Below the pieces are notes generated by a model. The model was not told where the DNA came from. It did not search any database and worked only from the letters and a program-made list of their open reading frames with translations. Shown here in pieces: positions 1-10,373 of a stretch of DNA of 64,000 bases. Each line of letters opens with the position of its first letter. The stretch's first letter is position 1. The stretch is from contig JADJXD010000001.1 of assembly GCA_016715985.1 (NCBI GenBank), positions 2,914,001 to 2,978,000 of the forward strand. The letters run 5' to 3'. A program made the position numbers and the translations under genes. Origin of the DNA: Saprospiraceae bacterium (GTDB lineage Bacteria > Bacteroidota > Bacteroidia > Chitinophagales > Saprospiraceae).

Positions 1-2
1 AT

Positions 3-3000
3 GTGATAGATCAGGGTACCAGAAGATCAGCAGAAGATCAGGTAGATCCATACACCAGAATTTTTAATCAACAGGAGTTATTTCCTTTCCGTACGACTCA
101 ACCCGGACAACAGCAATTATTTACTTTTGATATGAGTTACTATCCTTCTGAGAGAGGGCCATATAACTTTGACACACGAGGAACAGGAATTCCCGGCTAT
201 ACTTCCGGTTTTAGCATTTTGAACAATCAGATCAGACTTAACAATCCGAAGTCACGATGGGGTGGAATCATGCGATATTTCCAGAATGCAGATTTTGAAG
301 CAGCCAATTATGAATTTATTGAATTCTGGATGTTAAATCCATTTATGGATCGAAGAGATGGAGAGGTACATTCTCCGAATGAAGAAGGGGAAATTGTTTT
401 TAATCTGGGAAATGTTTCAGAAGATGTGTTAAAAGATAATTTTCTTTTCTTTGAAAATGCAATACCTACCTCTCAGCGTATCGTACCTACTGTAAATACC
501 GCTTTTGGAAAAGCGACAGTTTCTTTACCATTGGTAAACGGGTTTGACCTTTCTGAAGGGCCTAAACAGGATTTAGGATTTGATGGTATCAATGATGAAG
601 AGGAACAAAATAAATTCAGGTCGTGGTTGATAGATAATGATTTACAGCAAGTAACGGAAGTATTCCAAGATCCCGCCAATGACAATTTCGTTTTTTTTAA
701 TGACAGTTCATTAGAAACAGAAAACAATCTTCTGAACAGATTTAAAAATTTTAATGGCCCTGAAGGAAATGCACCTTTGAATAACGCAGGTGGTGCTACA
801 GAATTTGTAAGAGGAAACAGATATCCTGATACAGAAGATCTGAATAATAATAAATCATTGGATCAGGCAGAGAGTTATTATGAATACAGAGTTAAAATAA
901 AAAATAATAACGGAGAGCTCGATACGCTAAATCTTGATTTTTACAGACAGACACTTGAAGTTCCAAAAGAAAACGGAAGAACGGAAAAATGGTATCAATT
1001 CCAGATACCCATTAACAAAGGAACTCCCATCGGTGATATAGCCGGATTCCGGTCAATCCAGTTTATGAGGCTTTATATGACCAATTTTGAATCTGCAAAA
1101 ACCTTCAGACTTGCTCAGTTTCAGATATTAAGGAGCCAATGGCGAAAACAAGACCCTATATGTTTTGGTCCGGATGCAGCTCCACCGGGTTTTAGCGTAG
1201 ATGATGTAGGATTTGAAGAGAATTCATCCAAGACGCCATTTCCTTACAGAATTCCGAAAGGTATTGTAAGACAACAGACAGCAGGGACGATTATCAATCA
1301 GTTTCAGGATGAAAAATCTATGGCATTAATATTTAATAACCTGTCTCAAAATTGTGAAGTCAGTGTCAGTAAATTAGCGCGTGTAAATCTGAATCTGTAC
1401 AAAAGAATTCAGATGTTTGTGCACGCAGAACACAAAACAGATACCATCGAAGATAAAAAATTGGCAATTTTTTTAAGAGTTGGAAAAGACTTTGTCAACA
1501 ATTATTATGAGTATGTACTACCATTAACAATGTCAAAACTCAAAGGAGATATAAGAACAGACTCTTCATCGTCCAACATCTGGCCCAATGCTAATTTTGT
1601 TAATCTTCCGTTAGACAGCTTGGTTGAGTTAAAACGTATCCGGTACAGAAATAGCCTACCTTTTAATGTCATGTATGGAGTAGCCTTAAACGAAGATAGA
1701 GGAGATTCTATAAAAATAATTGGTAACCCATCCTTAGGTGCAGTCAAAGTGTTTCAGGTAGGAGTGAGAAACATTACCACAGGACAAGAAAATTTTGCAG
1801 GTGAGGTATGGATCAATGAATTGCGGGTATTAGGCTTTGACGAAGAGGGAGGTGTTGCTGCTCAGGCCAGATTACAGATACAAATGGCTGATTTGGGCGA
1901 GATTAATGGCGCAATGAATTATAGTAGTATTGGTTTTGGAGCATTGGATAAACGGCTAATGGAAAGAAACAGAAGCGAAACATTTCAATACGAAATATCA
2001 ACCAATCTGGATGTAGGTAAAGTATTGCCGAAAGGCCTTCAATTGACCGTTCCTTTTTATGCGCAATACTCAAAAACACAAATAACACCCCAGTTTGATC
2101 CGTTTGATCTGGATTTGGAGGTAGATGAAAAATTAGAAGTTGTAACTGATCCGGCTCAGCGACAACAAGTTCTTGAGACTGCACGAGAACAGGAAAGTAT
2201 CACTACATTTAATTTTACAAATGTCAAGACCAAGGCAGGAGGAACAGGAAAGCCATGGTCACCTTCCAATGTTGGTCTGTCCTATTCATATTCAGAAACT
2301 ACCAGACAAAACCCAATTATTAAAGAAGACAAAACGACCAATCAGAGCTTATCCTTAGATTACGCGTATAACAGGAAAACGACATATATTGAACCTTTTA
2401 AGTTCATCAAAGTAAAAGCCCTTAAGTTTATCAGTGAATTTAACTTTAGTATACTGCCAAACAATTTTGCATTCAATTCCAAAATGAATCGGGTGGTCAA
2501 TAACCGAACATTCCGTCTTCCGGATACGCCTGTTTTCAGATTTGATGATTTAAGATTTAGCTGGGAGCGTAATTATGTGTTGGATTGGGATTTAACGAAA
2601 TCACTCAGATTCAATTTCAGAGCTAACAGTAATAGTCTCATTGACGAATTGCGTCAGGTAGGAATTGCGGACAACCCGGATGACAGAGATTGGGTAAATG
2701 AAAGAGGAGAGAATGTAACAGAATCAGTAAACAGAGAGTCGGATTTTGTTAGAAATTACAGGAATAACAATTTAAGAAGGTTGGGTAGAAGTAAAAATTA
2801 CAAACACAACTTTTCATTGAATTACCGGCTTCCTTTTAAGAGTATTCCTATTTTAGATTGGATTCAAGCCACAGCAGATTATAAGGCGGACTATGGTTGG
2901 GATGCAGGGCCATTGATTGAGATAGATCTCGAAGGCAATCAACTAGGAAATATCATCAGAAACAGTCAGAATGTCGGTGCCAATGCGACATTTGATTTCA

Positions 3001-4691
3001 GTAAACTTTACTCTAAATGGGGATATCTGAAATCTATTGAAACAGGAAAAGCTGTTACTTCCCGTACAAACAGAAATGCACCTGGCCCTGCCAGAGACAG
3101 ACGGGTTATTAAACCAGGTGACAAAAAGGAAGATCTGGATGCTGCCCCTCTTTTAGATAAAGACGGTAAAGTAGTATCACCTACAGACAAACAAAATGCA
3201 GATAAGGTTAAAAAGGAAAAAGAAGATAAACCAAGAGATCCCACTATTATTGAAAGAATACTGATAAGACCACTTTTGTCAATCAGAAGTGTTAAGATTT
3301 CTTACAAGGAAGATTTCAGTACCATGATTCCGGGGTTTATGCCCCAAACCCGTCTTTTAGGTCAGAGTGATGGTTTCAGTTCACCGGGATGGGGCTTTAT
3401 TTCCGGCGCTCAGCCAAATCTTCGAGGACAGCAAAACTGGCTCACTGACAATCAGGAATGGTTCAATCCCAGTTTGTCCTTCAACGATGCACTAAATCAA
3501 ACTAAGAGACACACTGCTGATGTCAAAATATTGATTGAGCCTTTTAAGGATTTCAGCATTGATGTAAACTTCAATAAAAATTATTCTGAAAATCATTCAG
3601 AGGTTTTCAGAAGACGTTTTAATGAACCGGACTTCAGACAATTAGCTCTTTATGATTTTGGGTCATGGGATGCATCATATTACGCATTAAATACTTTATT
3701 TGATAACAGTTTTGAACTGTATAACAAGTTTAAACTGAACAGAGAAGTCATTTCTTCCAGACTACCGAATGTTCCTCAACCGGGTGTAAATCCGACAGAT
3801 CCGAATTTTGTGGAAGGATATGGACCGTTAAGTAATGCTGTAAATGTGCCCGCGTTCATTGCTGCATATACCGGAAAGAATCCGTATGATATTGAACTGG
3901 ATCAGCAGGCATTGTTTGCAAAGAACAGCTACATTCCCAAACCAAACTGGCAACTGAATTATAATGGGTTAACAAAAATTAAATCAATCGGAAATATTTT
4001 TTCCAACCTAACCGTAAAACATGGTTACAGATCTTCCATCAGAGTGAGTAGATTTGAGACACAACCCAATTATAATGATGAAAGCCCTTTCGGAAAATTA
4101 TCACCAAATGATAACTACTACACCCGATTTGAGATACCATCCGTCAGTATTTCAGAGCAGTTTGTGCCGATCATTGGAATAAATCTGAAAACAAAATCAG
4201 ATTTAAAATTTGATTTTGAATATAAAATGACTCGGTCTTTGGAGTTGGGAATCAGTCAGTTAAGAGAAGCAAAATCTACTGAAATAGTAGTAGGAGCCGG
4301 ATATGTCATCACGGATTTTAAAGGATTTGGTTCTAAGAAGAAGGAACGTAAAAAGAAACCGAAAGAAGGTGCAGAACCCGAAGTAAAAGACCCTGCGACG
4401 ACGGGTCCAAAGAGAACGGTCACTGCCAAAGGAAGAGACCTGAAGTTTAATCTGAGTTATTCACTCAGGGATGATGAATCTCAGGTTTATGACCTTTTAG
4501 CAGGTACTGCTTCACAAGCCGATCGGGGCAGTAAAGCAATCACATTGAATCCAAATATAGAATACGATGTGAATAAAAATCTGAGTGTCAGATTTTATTT
4601 TGACTACCAGCGTATCATACCTAAAACAACTATAAGTTTCCCGATAACAACCATCAGATCCGGGTTTACATTAAGATTTTTTATCAATTAA
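3..4691 (+). CDS. sprA: T9SS outer-membrane translocon SprA/SovA, C-terminal part (5' truncated by window edge)
   Basis: This is the C-terminal 1562 residues of SprA (Sov), the very large outer-membrane beta-barrel through which type IX secretion substrates leave the cell. Family members are usually about 2400 residues, so roughly the first third lies before the window and no true start is visible. What is seen: long alternating aromatic/polar strands throughout, SprA-like segments such as WINELRVLGFDEEGG (near residue 605) and EYDVNKNLSVRFYFDY near the end, a Lys/Glu/Asp-rich low-complexity stretch around residues 1030-1085, and a second basic stretch around residues 1445-1475. The protein ends in aromatic-rich barrel strands (GFTLRFFIN). 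Its neighbour downstream is a giant protein carrying a T9SS sorting signal, a likely client, although the T9SS machinery serves many cargoes. The family call is firm; the exact start is unknown. Confidence 0.93.
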   Translation: MIDQGTRRSAEDQVDPYTRIFNQQELFPFRTTQPGQQQLFTFDMSYYPSERGPYNFDTRGTGIPGYTSGFSILNNQIRLNNPKSRWGGIMRYFQNADFEAANYEFIEFWMLNPFMDRRDGEVHSPNEEGEIVFNLGNVSEDVLKDNFLFFENAIPTSQRIVPTVNTAFGKATVSLPLVNGFDLSEGPKQDLGFDGINDEEEQNKFRSWLIDNDLQQVTEVFQDPANDNFVFFNDSSLETENNLLNRFKNFNGPEGNAPLNNAGGATEFVRGNRYPDTEDLNNNKSLDQAESYYEYRVKIKNNNGELDTLNLDFYRQTLEVPKENGRTEKWYQFQIPINKGTPIGDIAGFRSIQFMRLYMTNFESAKTFRLAQFQILRSQWRKQDPICFGPDAAPPGFSVDDVGFEENSSKTPFPYRIPKGIVRQQTAGTIINQFQDEKSMALIFNNLSQNCEVSVSKLARVNLNLYKRIQMFVHAEHKTDTIEDKKLAIFLRVGKDFVNNYYEYVLPLTMSKLKGDIRTDSSSSNIWPNANFVNLPLDSLVELKRIRYRNSLPFNVMYGVALNEDRGDSIKIIGNPSLGAVKVFQVGVRNITTGQENFAGEVWINELRVLGFDEEGGVAAQARLQIQMADLGEINGAMNYSSIGFGALDKRLMERNRSETFQYEISTNLDVGKVLPKGLQLTVPFYAQYSKTQITPQFDPFDLDLEVDEKLEVVTDPAQRQQVLETAREQESITTFNFTNVKTKAGGTGKPWSPSNVGLSYSYSETTRQNPIIKEDKTTNQSLSLDYAYNRKTTYIEPFKFIKVKALKFISEFNFSILPNNFAFNSKMNRVVNNRTFRLPDTPVFRFDDLRFSWERNYVLDWDLTKSLRFNFRANSNSLIDELRQVGIADNPDDRDWVNERGENVTESVNRESDFVRNYRNNNLRRLGRSKNYKHNFSLNYRLPFKSIPILDWIQATADYKADYGWDAGPLIEIDLEGNQLGNIIRNSQNVGANATFDFSKLYSKWGYLKSIETGKAVTSRTNRNAPGPARDRRVIKPGDKKEDLDAAPLLDKDGKVVSPTDKQNADKVKKEKEDKPRDPTIIERILIRPLLSIRSVKISYKEDFSTMIPGFMPQTRLLGQSDGFSSPGWGFISGAQPNLRGQQNWLTDNQEWFNPSLSFNDALNQTKRHTADVKILIEPFKDFSIDVNFNKNYSENHSEVFRRRFNEPDFRQLALYDFGSWDASYYALNTLFDNSFELYNKFKLNREVISSRLPNVPQPGVNPTDPNFVEGYGPLSNAVNVPAFIAAYTGKNPYDIELDQQALFAKNSYIPKPNWQLNYNGLTKIKSIGNIFSNLTVKHGYRSSIRVSRFETQPNYNDESPFGKLSPNDNYYTRFEIPSVSISEQFVPIIGINLKTKSDLKFDFEYKMTRSLELGISQLREAKSTEIVVGAGYVITDFKGFGSKKKERKKKPKEGAEPEVKDPATTGPKRTVTAKGRDLKFNLSYSLRDDESQVYDLLAGTASQADRGSKAITLNPNIEYDVNKNLSVRFYFDYQRIIPKTTISFPITTIRSGFTLRFFIN

Positions 4692-4702
4692 TTGGAGACA
4701 AA

Positions 4703-4739
4703 ATATCAGGAGCTTTTTTCTTCAGAAAGCTCTTGATAT
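4703..4739 (+). terminator. Hairpin just after sprA, possible terminator or mRNA 3' end structure
   Basis: A 14-bp stem (4703-4716 with 4726-4739, one G/A difference) encloses a 9-nt loop directly after the sprA stop codon. No T-run follows the stem, so it may stabilise the 3' end rather than act as a classical intrinsic terminator. Confidence 0.5.
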
Positions 4740-5051
4740 CAACGTCTTAGCCCACTTTAAAAATGTAAAATATCCGACATTAATTTTGCCGAATTTCATT
4801 AAAAAGTTTATGTAATTTGATTATAAATTTACATATTTGATTTTATTCTTTTATATAAGAATCTGTCAGGTCACGTTTTAAATTTTAGATTTATTATTAT
4901 ATAAAATTTATTTATACAAAGGTTCCTCTTCATTTTGAGTTGATATATCTTTACGGTTAGCGAAATACAAATTTTACCCTGATTTGAAGTAGTCAAGGTG
5001 ATTTTATTTCCGTATTTTAAAAACCGAATTTCAGGAAAAAACCTTGATTTT
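4740..5051. other. AT-rich intergenic region upstream of the giant repeat gene
   Basis: About 310 bp of strongly AT-rich sequence separates the sprA hairpin from the next gene. I see no RNA gene, no convincing TAnnTTTG promoter box and no repeat. It should hold the promoter and leader of the giant adhesin-like gene, but I cannot place them. Confidence 0.5.
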
Positions 5052-8000
5052 ATGTCAAACTCAACTCAAAAAAAAACCCTTAATTCTTTTCCTCCATTTT
5101 TAATTAAAATGGTGGTCATTTTAGGATTATTTTCCAACACTTTGTCTGGTCAGTTGGATTGCAGTCTATTATTCAATCAAATTATTCAACCTTCTTCCTG
5201 CTATGTATCTGATGGAGTTTTGAACATCACAGCGACGGATCAGCCTGGAAATCCCTGCAATAGAACTATTTACGTCACCAGAGCTAATTTTGTAGTTGCT
5301 CAGGGAACCGGACAGTTAACTGTATCAGGACTTCCATCAGGAGAATACCTGATTATTGCTGAAAATGAATGCGGTTGTCCACGTCAATCACAAGTCGAAG
5401 TCTTAAGTGGGGGCACTCCTACGCATTTGAAAACATTTGCAGACAATGGGTCAGGTTATAATGAAACAAAAAAAGTTTACACCTGCAACGGTTCAAATCT
5501 AAAAATCGGAGTTCAAAGTCTGGGTACTTCTGGTTTGGAATTGCGAGGTCCCGGAGGCTTTGTTGATAACACTCCGGACGGCAACTCTTTTTGGATTATT
5601 CCGAATATTCAATTAAATCAAAGCGGATTGTACACTATCGAATATACCAATAATGACGGATGCGTCTCTACAACTCAAATAAATGTTACTGTAGGTTCGC
5701 TGGAAGTGGTAGCTGATACGGATAAGGCTGGATGTATCGGTACTTCTCATACATTAAGTGTTAATATTTCCGGAGTAGCCGCATGTCAGGCTGAATGTAC
5801 TGAGGGAACAGATTCACTGCTGGTATTATGGGATTTGAATGACTGTAATGCAAATGGTCAGGCTAACCAAATTAGTTATGAGGAATTTACACCTGTGTAT
5901 CCATCAGCCGGAAATTGTGTTTCTGTAAGTGCTTCAAATGTGTACAGAGATCAGGGAGAGCATTCATGTGCCTTGATAGGTACAGATGGTATTGGTATGT
6001 GTGTCTCATCAATGATTAGTTGTGATCCTTCTCAATATAATGATCTGAATGCTATAAAATTTCAGGTTACAATTAATCCGGCACAAGCAGGAAGGATTTC
6101 AGGCTTAAGCTTTATGGAAGCATCGCCACTTGATTGGATGACATTGAACGGAAGCAAAGGGATAAATAACTATAATACAAAATTTTTAATCAGAATTTAT
6201 AAAAATGATATTTTAATTTTCAGTCAGGACGATCTGGTTTCTGATAGAGACTGGAATCTTGAGTACTTCAATTTTTCAGATAATCCTGAATTTTATGTCA
6301 CAGAAACTTCGATCTTTCGTTTTGAATTGATGGGTTATTGTGTTGTACCAAGAGGTGGAAGTATGACTGGGTGGGAGGTTGATGACATTAGAATTTTTGG
6401 CGGATGTTGCGAACCCTTACCCGCAGATGAATCTTATAGCGTAATTTGGTCAACCGGTGAAACAACGGAAGAAATTATTGTTAATCCATTAACAACTACT
6501 CAATATTCTGTCAGTGTTACAGATTGTAAAAACTGTGTGAGTACTAAACAAATAAATGTAACTGTTTATCCGCTTCCAGTGGCCGAAATTAGCGGAAACA
6601 ATGCTGTATGTATTGGAGGAAGTGTGGTTTTGACAGCATCTGGGGGTGTTTCATATTTATGGAGTACAGGTGATATTTCACCTGTTATAACAGTTACACC
6701 GGGCAGCACTACCGAGTATTTTGTAACAGTAACATCCTCAGACGCATGTACTGCTATTGCTTCAAAAATTATTACTGTAAATCCTTTGCCATCCGTAACC
6801 ATTACAGGAAATAATATCATCTGCGTGGGCAAATCCACCACACTGACTGCAAATGGTGCAATGACATATTTGTGGAATACCGGAGAAACAACACAAAGCA
6901 TCACTGTCAATCCAACTGTGAGCACAACCTACAGTGTAATGGCTACCGATGAAAATCTTTGTGCGGAACAGACCAGCATTTTTGTGACGGTCAATCCGCT
7001 GCCTGATCCGGAGATATCAGGGGAACAAGTTATTTGTATAGGACAAAATATATCATTGACTGCTTCAGGCGGTGTTCAGTATTTATGGAGTACCGGAGAA
7101 ATTTCTTCTGTAATATCAGTTGCACCCAATATAAGTACAACCTTTATAGTGACTGTTACAGACCAAAATGGATGTAGTGCAACAAAAAGTCACAATGTTA
7201 CAGTTAATCCATTGCCATTGGTTTCAATTGTCGGCAATGCAACTCTTTGTGTGGGAGCATCGACATTGTTAACGGCAACAGGTGGGCAAAGTTATGTATG
7301 GAGTACCGGTGAAACCACTGCGTCAATAATGGCCAATCCTGGTTTAAATACTTTGTACACTGTAACTGCTACAGATGTGAATGGATGTACCGCGACAGCT
7401 TCCAGAGCAGCAATAGTCAATTCATTACCAACTGTGACAATTGAAGGTGATTTATCTCTTTGTGAAGGACAACAATCTACATTGACTGCTATTACCAATG
7501 GTATTTCCTTATTATGGAATACTGGTTCAAGCACATTAAGTATAGCCGTTCAACCAACTCAATCAACAATTTATTCTGTCACCGTAACGGACTCAAACGG
7601 ATGTACAAATTCTGCTTCCAGAATTGTGAAAATCAATAAAAAACCTACTGTAAGTATTGCTCCTACAACTCCTGTCTGTGAAGGGCAATCAGTAACTCTT
7701 TCAGCTATAGTGACCGGAACAACTATCTGTCCGGATGATTGTACAGACGAACTATTGGCGATATGGGACTTTAATGCATGTAATGCAGAAGGCATTGTTA
7801 ATCAATTAAGTTATTCTGAATTTGTTCCACAGGTAGTTTCAACAGGCAATTTTGCTTCTTTAAGCTGTACTATTGCCAGCAGGGAAAGAGGAGATCATTC
7901 CTGTACTCCGGATGGTCAGGGTGGTATCGGAATTTGCTTTTCATCTATGGAGAGTTGTGATCCGAATCAATATAATCCTTTGAATGGACTTCGATTCAGT

Positions 8001-10373
8001 ATTTCTGTTTCACCTGAAGAATATGGAAGTATTACCAGATTGTCATTCAAAGAACAATCACCTGTGAATTGGGTAACCATGAATGGAAGTACCGGCATCA
8101 ATAATATAAATTCAAAATACTTAATCAGGGTTTATAAAAATGGTGTTCTCATCTACTCCCAAAATGATCTTGATACTGAGAGGGACTGGAATACTGAAAC
8201 ATTTGATTTTTCAGATCACCCTGAATTTACTGTAGAAGAATTCACAACTTTTACTTTTGAATTGTATGGATATTGTACAGAAAACAGGGGCGGTATTGCA
8301 GGATGGGAAGTAGATGATATACGTTTGTTTGGTGGTGCTTGTGTGAGTACACCAACCATTGATAATGTTACTTATCTTTGGTCAACAGGTGCTACAACTT
8401 CAACAATTATTGTTAATCCCAATACGACAACGATTTATTCAGTTACCGTTACTGATTGTAATCTTTGTACATCTTCAGACTCAGGACAGGTTGTAATTTA
8501 TCCATTACCTGTTCCTGTTATCACTGGTCCAAATAAAATTTGTTTAGGAGAAAGTGTTACTTTGACAGTATCCGTAGCAACTTCATATTTGTGGAGTACA
8601 GGAGAAACAACCCAATCCATTATTATAAATCCTGCAGTTTCTGCGAATTATTCAGTAACAGTTACAGACTCAAATGGCTGTACAGCAAGTACTTCTACCA
8701 ATGTAGTTGTTGATACATTACCAAATATTAATGTATCCGGTAATACGATCCTATGTGTAGGTGAATCAACTCAGCTTACTGCTACAGGTGGAATAAATTA
8801 TATTTGGAGCACAGGCGAAACGTCTGCATCTATTTTAGTGAGTCCCAATACTACAACCACTTACTCGGTGACCTCAACTGACATAAATGGTTGCATAAAC
8901 ACCAGATCTGTGACTGTCACAGTCAACAGTTTGCCAACTGCAAATATCAGCGGAAACAATATTATTTGTCAGGGATCTTCAACTATGCTTACTGCTTCCG
9001 GTGGTGTAGTATATCTTTGGAGTACGGGAGATGTGTCACAGACAATTACAGTTTCTCCTTTGACCACAACGACTTACAGAGTGACTGTTATAGATGGAAA
9101 TGGATGTCAGGCAAATCATGCAACAGTAGTTACGGTAAACACCTTACCGATAGTAAACATCACGGGCAATCTGACATTATGCGTTGGACAATCCACGACA
9201 TTGACGGCAACGGGTGGTGATACATTTACGTGGAGTACAGGCGAGACAACGTATTGGATCACAGTAAATCCATTGGTAACAACAACCTATAGTGTAACGG
9301 TGAATGATGGTAACAATTGCAGTGCATCGACGAGTGTTACAGTAGTTGTCAATGCATTACCGACCCCAACTATCACGGGAACAACAGAAATATGTATAGG
9401 AGACACCGGCACTTTGACAGCGAGTGGCGGAGTGAGTTATGTATGGAGTACGGGAGCGACGACAGCAAGTATTAATGTAAGCCCGACAGTCACGACAACA
9501 TATATCGTTACAGCAACAGACAGCAACGGCTGTACAGGCACAGCAAGCAGTACTGTGACCGTAAATCCACTTCCGGTAGTGAATATTACAGGTAAGACAG
9601 ATATATGCGTAGACGAGTGTACCACACTGACAGCAACAGGAGGAGAGACCTATAGCTGGAGCGGCGTGAGTGGAGGTGGATTTACATGTGACGGATCCTA
9701 TTTTGTGGGAGGCTTACAAAACGGAGCACCACAGTCATTATTCAGATACAATGCAGGTGGTTTAAGTGAAATCGGTCCATTGGGGACAAATTGGGTAAAT
9801 GCGATGGGATACTATTGCGGAGCCGGCAACCAACCGGAATTGTATGCATTAAGAATGCCGGGTACGGATCCGTTAAGTGCAATCAGAGCAAACTTTACGA
9901 AGATCAATCCGTTGACAGGAGCAGCGACCGTATTGGGTGAGGTGCCACAACCTCCTAATCCTTATGGGGTTTTAGGTATCACAGGTATCATCAATTATGT
10001 AGCAGACATCTCAAAAGAAGGTATTTATTATTTCCCTGCAGTAGCAGCGGTCATCAATCCTTTTACATTTGAAATAGTAAATTATACGATATATCCGGGC
10101 AAGATAGATGTGAACAATCATGGTAATGGCAGCAATGTAAGTTATGAGGTGATGAATGTAAACCCGGACTGTAAACCATATATCGACGCTTGTGTAGAAG
10201 CATTCCAGCGATTTGCATTGGATCCATCGACAGGTGAGCCATCAGGCGGCATCCAGGATTGGGCGCTGAATCCGGACGGAACGACATTTTATTCCTACTT
10301 TGGAATTGAGAATGCATTATTCACGATGGACTTAGCGACACGGACAGTAAGCTGTCCTGGCAGGTCCGGCTGA
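5052..10373 (+). CDS. Giant T9SS-exported Ig-like repeat protein, fragment 1 (N-terminal)
   Basis: This is the N-terminal piece (about 1773 aa) of one giant surface protein that continues in two further fragments to 21728. I chose ATG 5052 over an in-frame GTG at 4998 because it gives a clean Sec signal peptide (basic start, hydrophobic FLIKMVVILGLFSNTLSG, cleavage near SGQ). After an N-terminal region of about 230 residues come about twelve Ig-like repeats of ~71 residues with the pattern ITGN..IC.G, TLTASGG..Y.WSTG, V.P..TTTY.VTVTD.NGC, VNPLP. They resemble the CHU_C-associated Ig-like family (Ig_7). Two ~200-residue Y modules (about 5790-6410 and 7720-8345; key words WDLNDCNA, GWEVDDIRIFGG) and the first X module (from 9661) interrupt individual repeats. 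A single extra C at 10356/10357 shifts the frame, so translation ends at TGA 10371 after SCPGRSG; another copy of the module without that base reads through. An adhesive or structural surface role is inferred. Confidence 0.85.
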   Translation: MSNSTQKKTLNSFPPFLIKMVVILGLFSNTLSGQLDCSLLFNQIIQPSSCYVSDGVLNITATDQPGNPCNRTIYVTRANFVVAQGTGQLTVSGLPSGEYLIIAENECGCPRQSQVEVLSGGTPTHLKTFADNGSGYNETKKVYTCNGSNLKIGVQSLGTSGLELRGPGGFVDNTPDGNSFWIIPNIQLNQSGLYTIEYTNNDGCVSTTQINVTVGSLEVVADTDKAGCIGTSHTLSVNISGVAACQAECTEGTDSLLVLWDLNDCNANGQANQISYEEFTPVYPSAGNCVSVSASNVYRDQGEHSCALIGTDGIGMCVSSMISCDPSQYNDLNAIKFQVTINPAQAGRISGLSFMEASPLDWMTLNGSKGINNYNTKFLIRIYKNDILIFSQDDLVSDRDWNLEYFNFSDNPEFYVTETSIFRFELMGYCVVPRGGSMTGWEVDDIRIFGGCCEPLPADESYSVIWSTGETTEEIIVNPLTTTQYSVSVTDCKNCVSTKQINVTVYPLPVAEISGNNAVCIGGSVVLTASGGVSYLWSTGDISPVITVTPGSTTEYFVTVTSSDACTAIASKIITVNPLPSVTITGNNIICVGKSTTLTANGAMTYLWNTGETTQSITVNPTVSTTYSVMATDENLCAEQTSIFVTVNPLPDPEISGEQVICIGQNISLTASGGVQYLWSTGEISSVISVAPNISTTFIVTVTDQNGCSATKSHNVTVNPLPLVSIVGNATLCVGASTLLTATGGQSYVWSTGETTASIMANPGLNTLYTVTATDVNGCTATASRAAIVNSLPTVTIEGDLSLCEGQQSTLTAITNGISLLWNTGSSTLSIAVQPTQSTIYSVTVTDSNGCTNSASRIVKINKKPTVSIAPTTPVCEGQSVTLSAIVTGTTICPDDCTDELLAIWDFNACNAEGIVNQLSYSEFVPQVVSTGNFASLSCTIASRERGDHSCTPDGQGGIGICFSSMESCDPNQYNPLNGLRFSISVSPEEYGSITRLSFKEQSPVNWVTMNGSTGINNINSKYLIRVYKNGVLIYSQNDLDTERDWNTETFDFSDHPEFTVEEFTTFTFELYGYCTENRGGIAGWEVDDIRLFGGACVSTPTIDNVTYLWSTGATTSTIIVNPNTTTIYSVTVTDCNLCTSSDSGQVVIYPLPVPVITGPNKICLGESVTLTVSVATSYLWSTGETTQSIIINPAVSANYSVTVTDSNGCTASTSTNVVVDTLPNINVSGNTILCVGESTQLTATGGINYIWSTGETSASILVSPNTTTTYSVTSTDINGCINTRSVTVTVNSLPTANISGNNIICQGSSTMLTASGGVVYLWSTGDVSQTITVSPLTTTTYRVTVIDGNGCQANHATVVTVNTLPIVNITGNLTLCVGQSTTLTATGGDTFTWSTGETTYWITVNPLVTTTYSVTVNDGNNCSASTSVTVVVNALPTPTITGTTEICIGDTGTLTASGGVSYVWSTGATTASINVSPTVTTTYIVTATDSNGCTGTASSTVTVNPLPVVNITGKTDICVDECTTLTATGGETYSWSGVSGGGFTCDGSYFVGGLQNGAPQSLFRYNAGGLSEIGPLGTNWVNAMGYYCGAGNQPELYALRMPGTDPLSAIRANFTKINPLTGAATVLGEVPQPPNPYGVLGITGIINYVADISKEGIYYFPAVAAVINPFTFEIVNYTIYPGKIDVNNHGNGSNVSYEVMNVNPDCKPYIDACVEAFQRFALDPSTGEPSGGIQDWALNPDGTTFYSYFGIENALFTMDLATRTVSCPGRSG

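Noticed and set aside
10357..10357. Programmed ribosomal frameshift in the giant gene
   Set aside because: No slippery heptamer or downstream structure is seen; another copy of the module lacks the extra base, so an indel is simpler.
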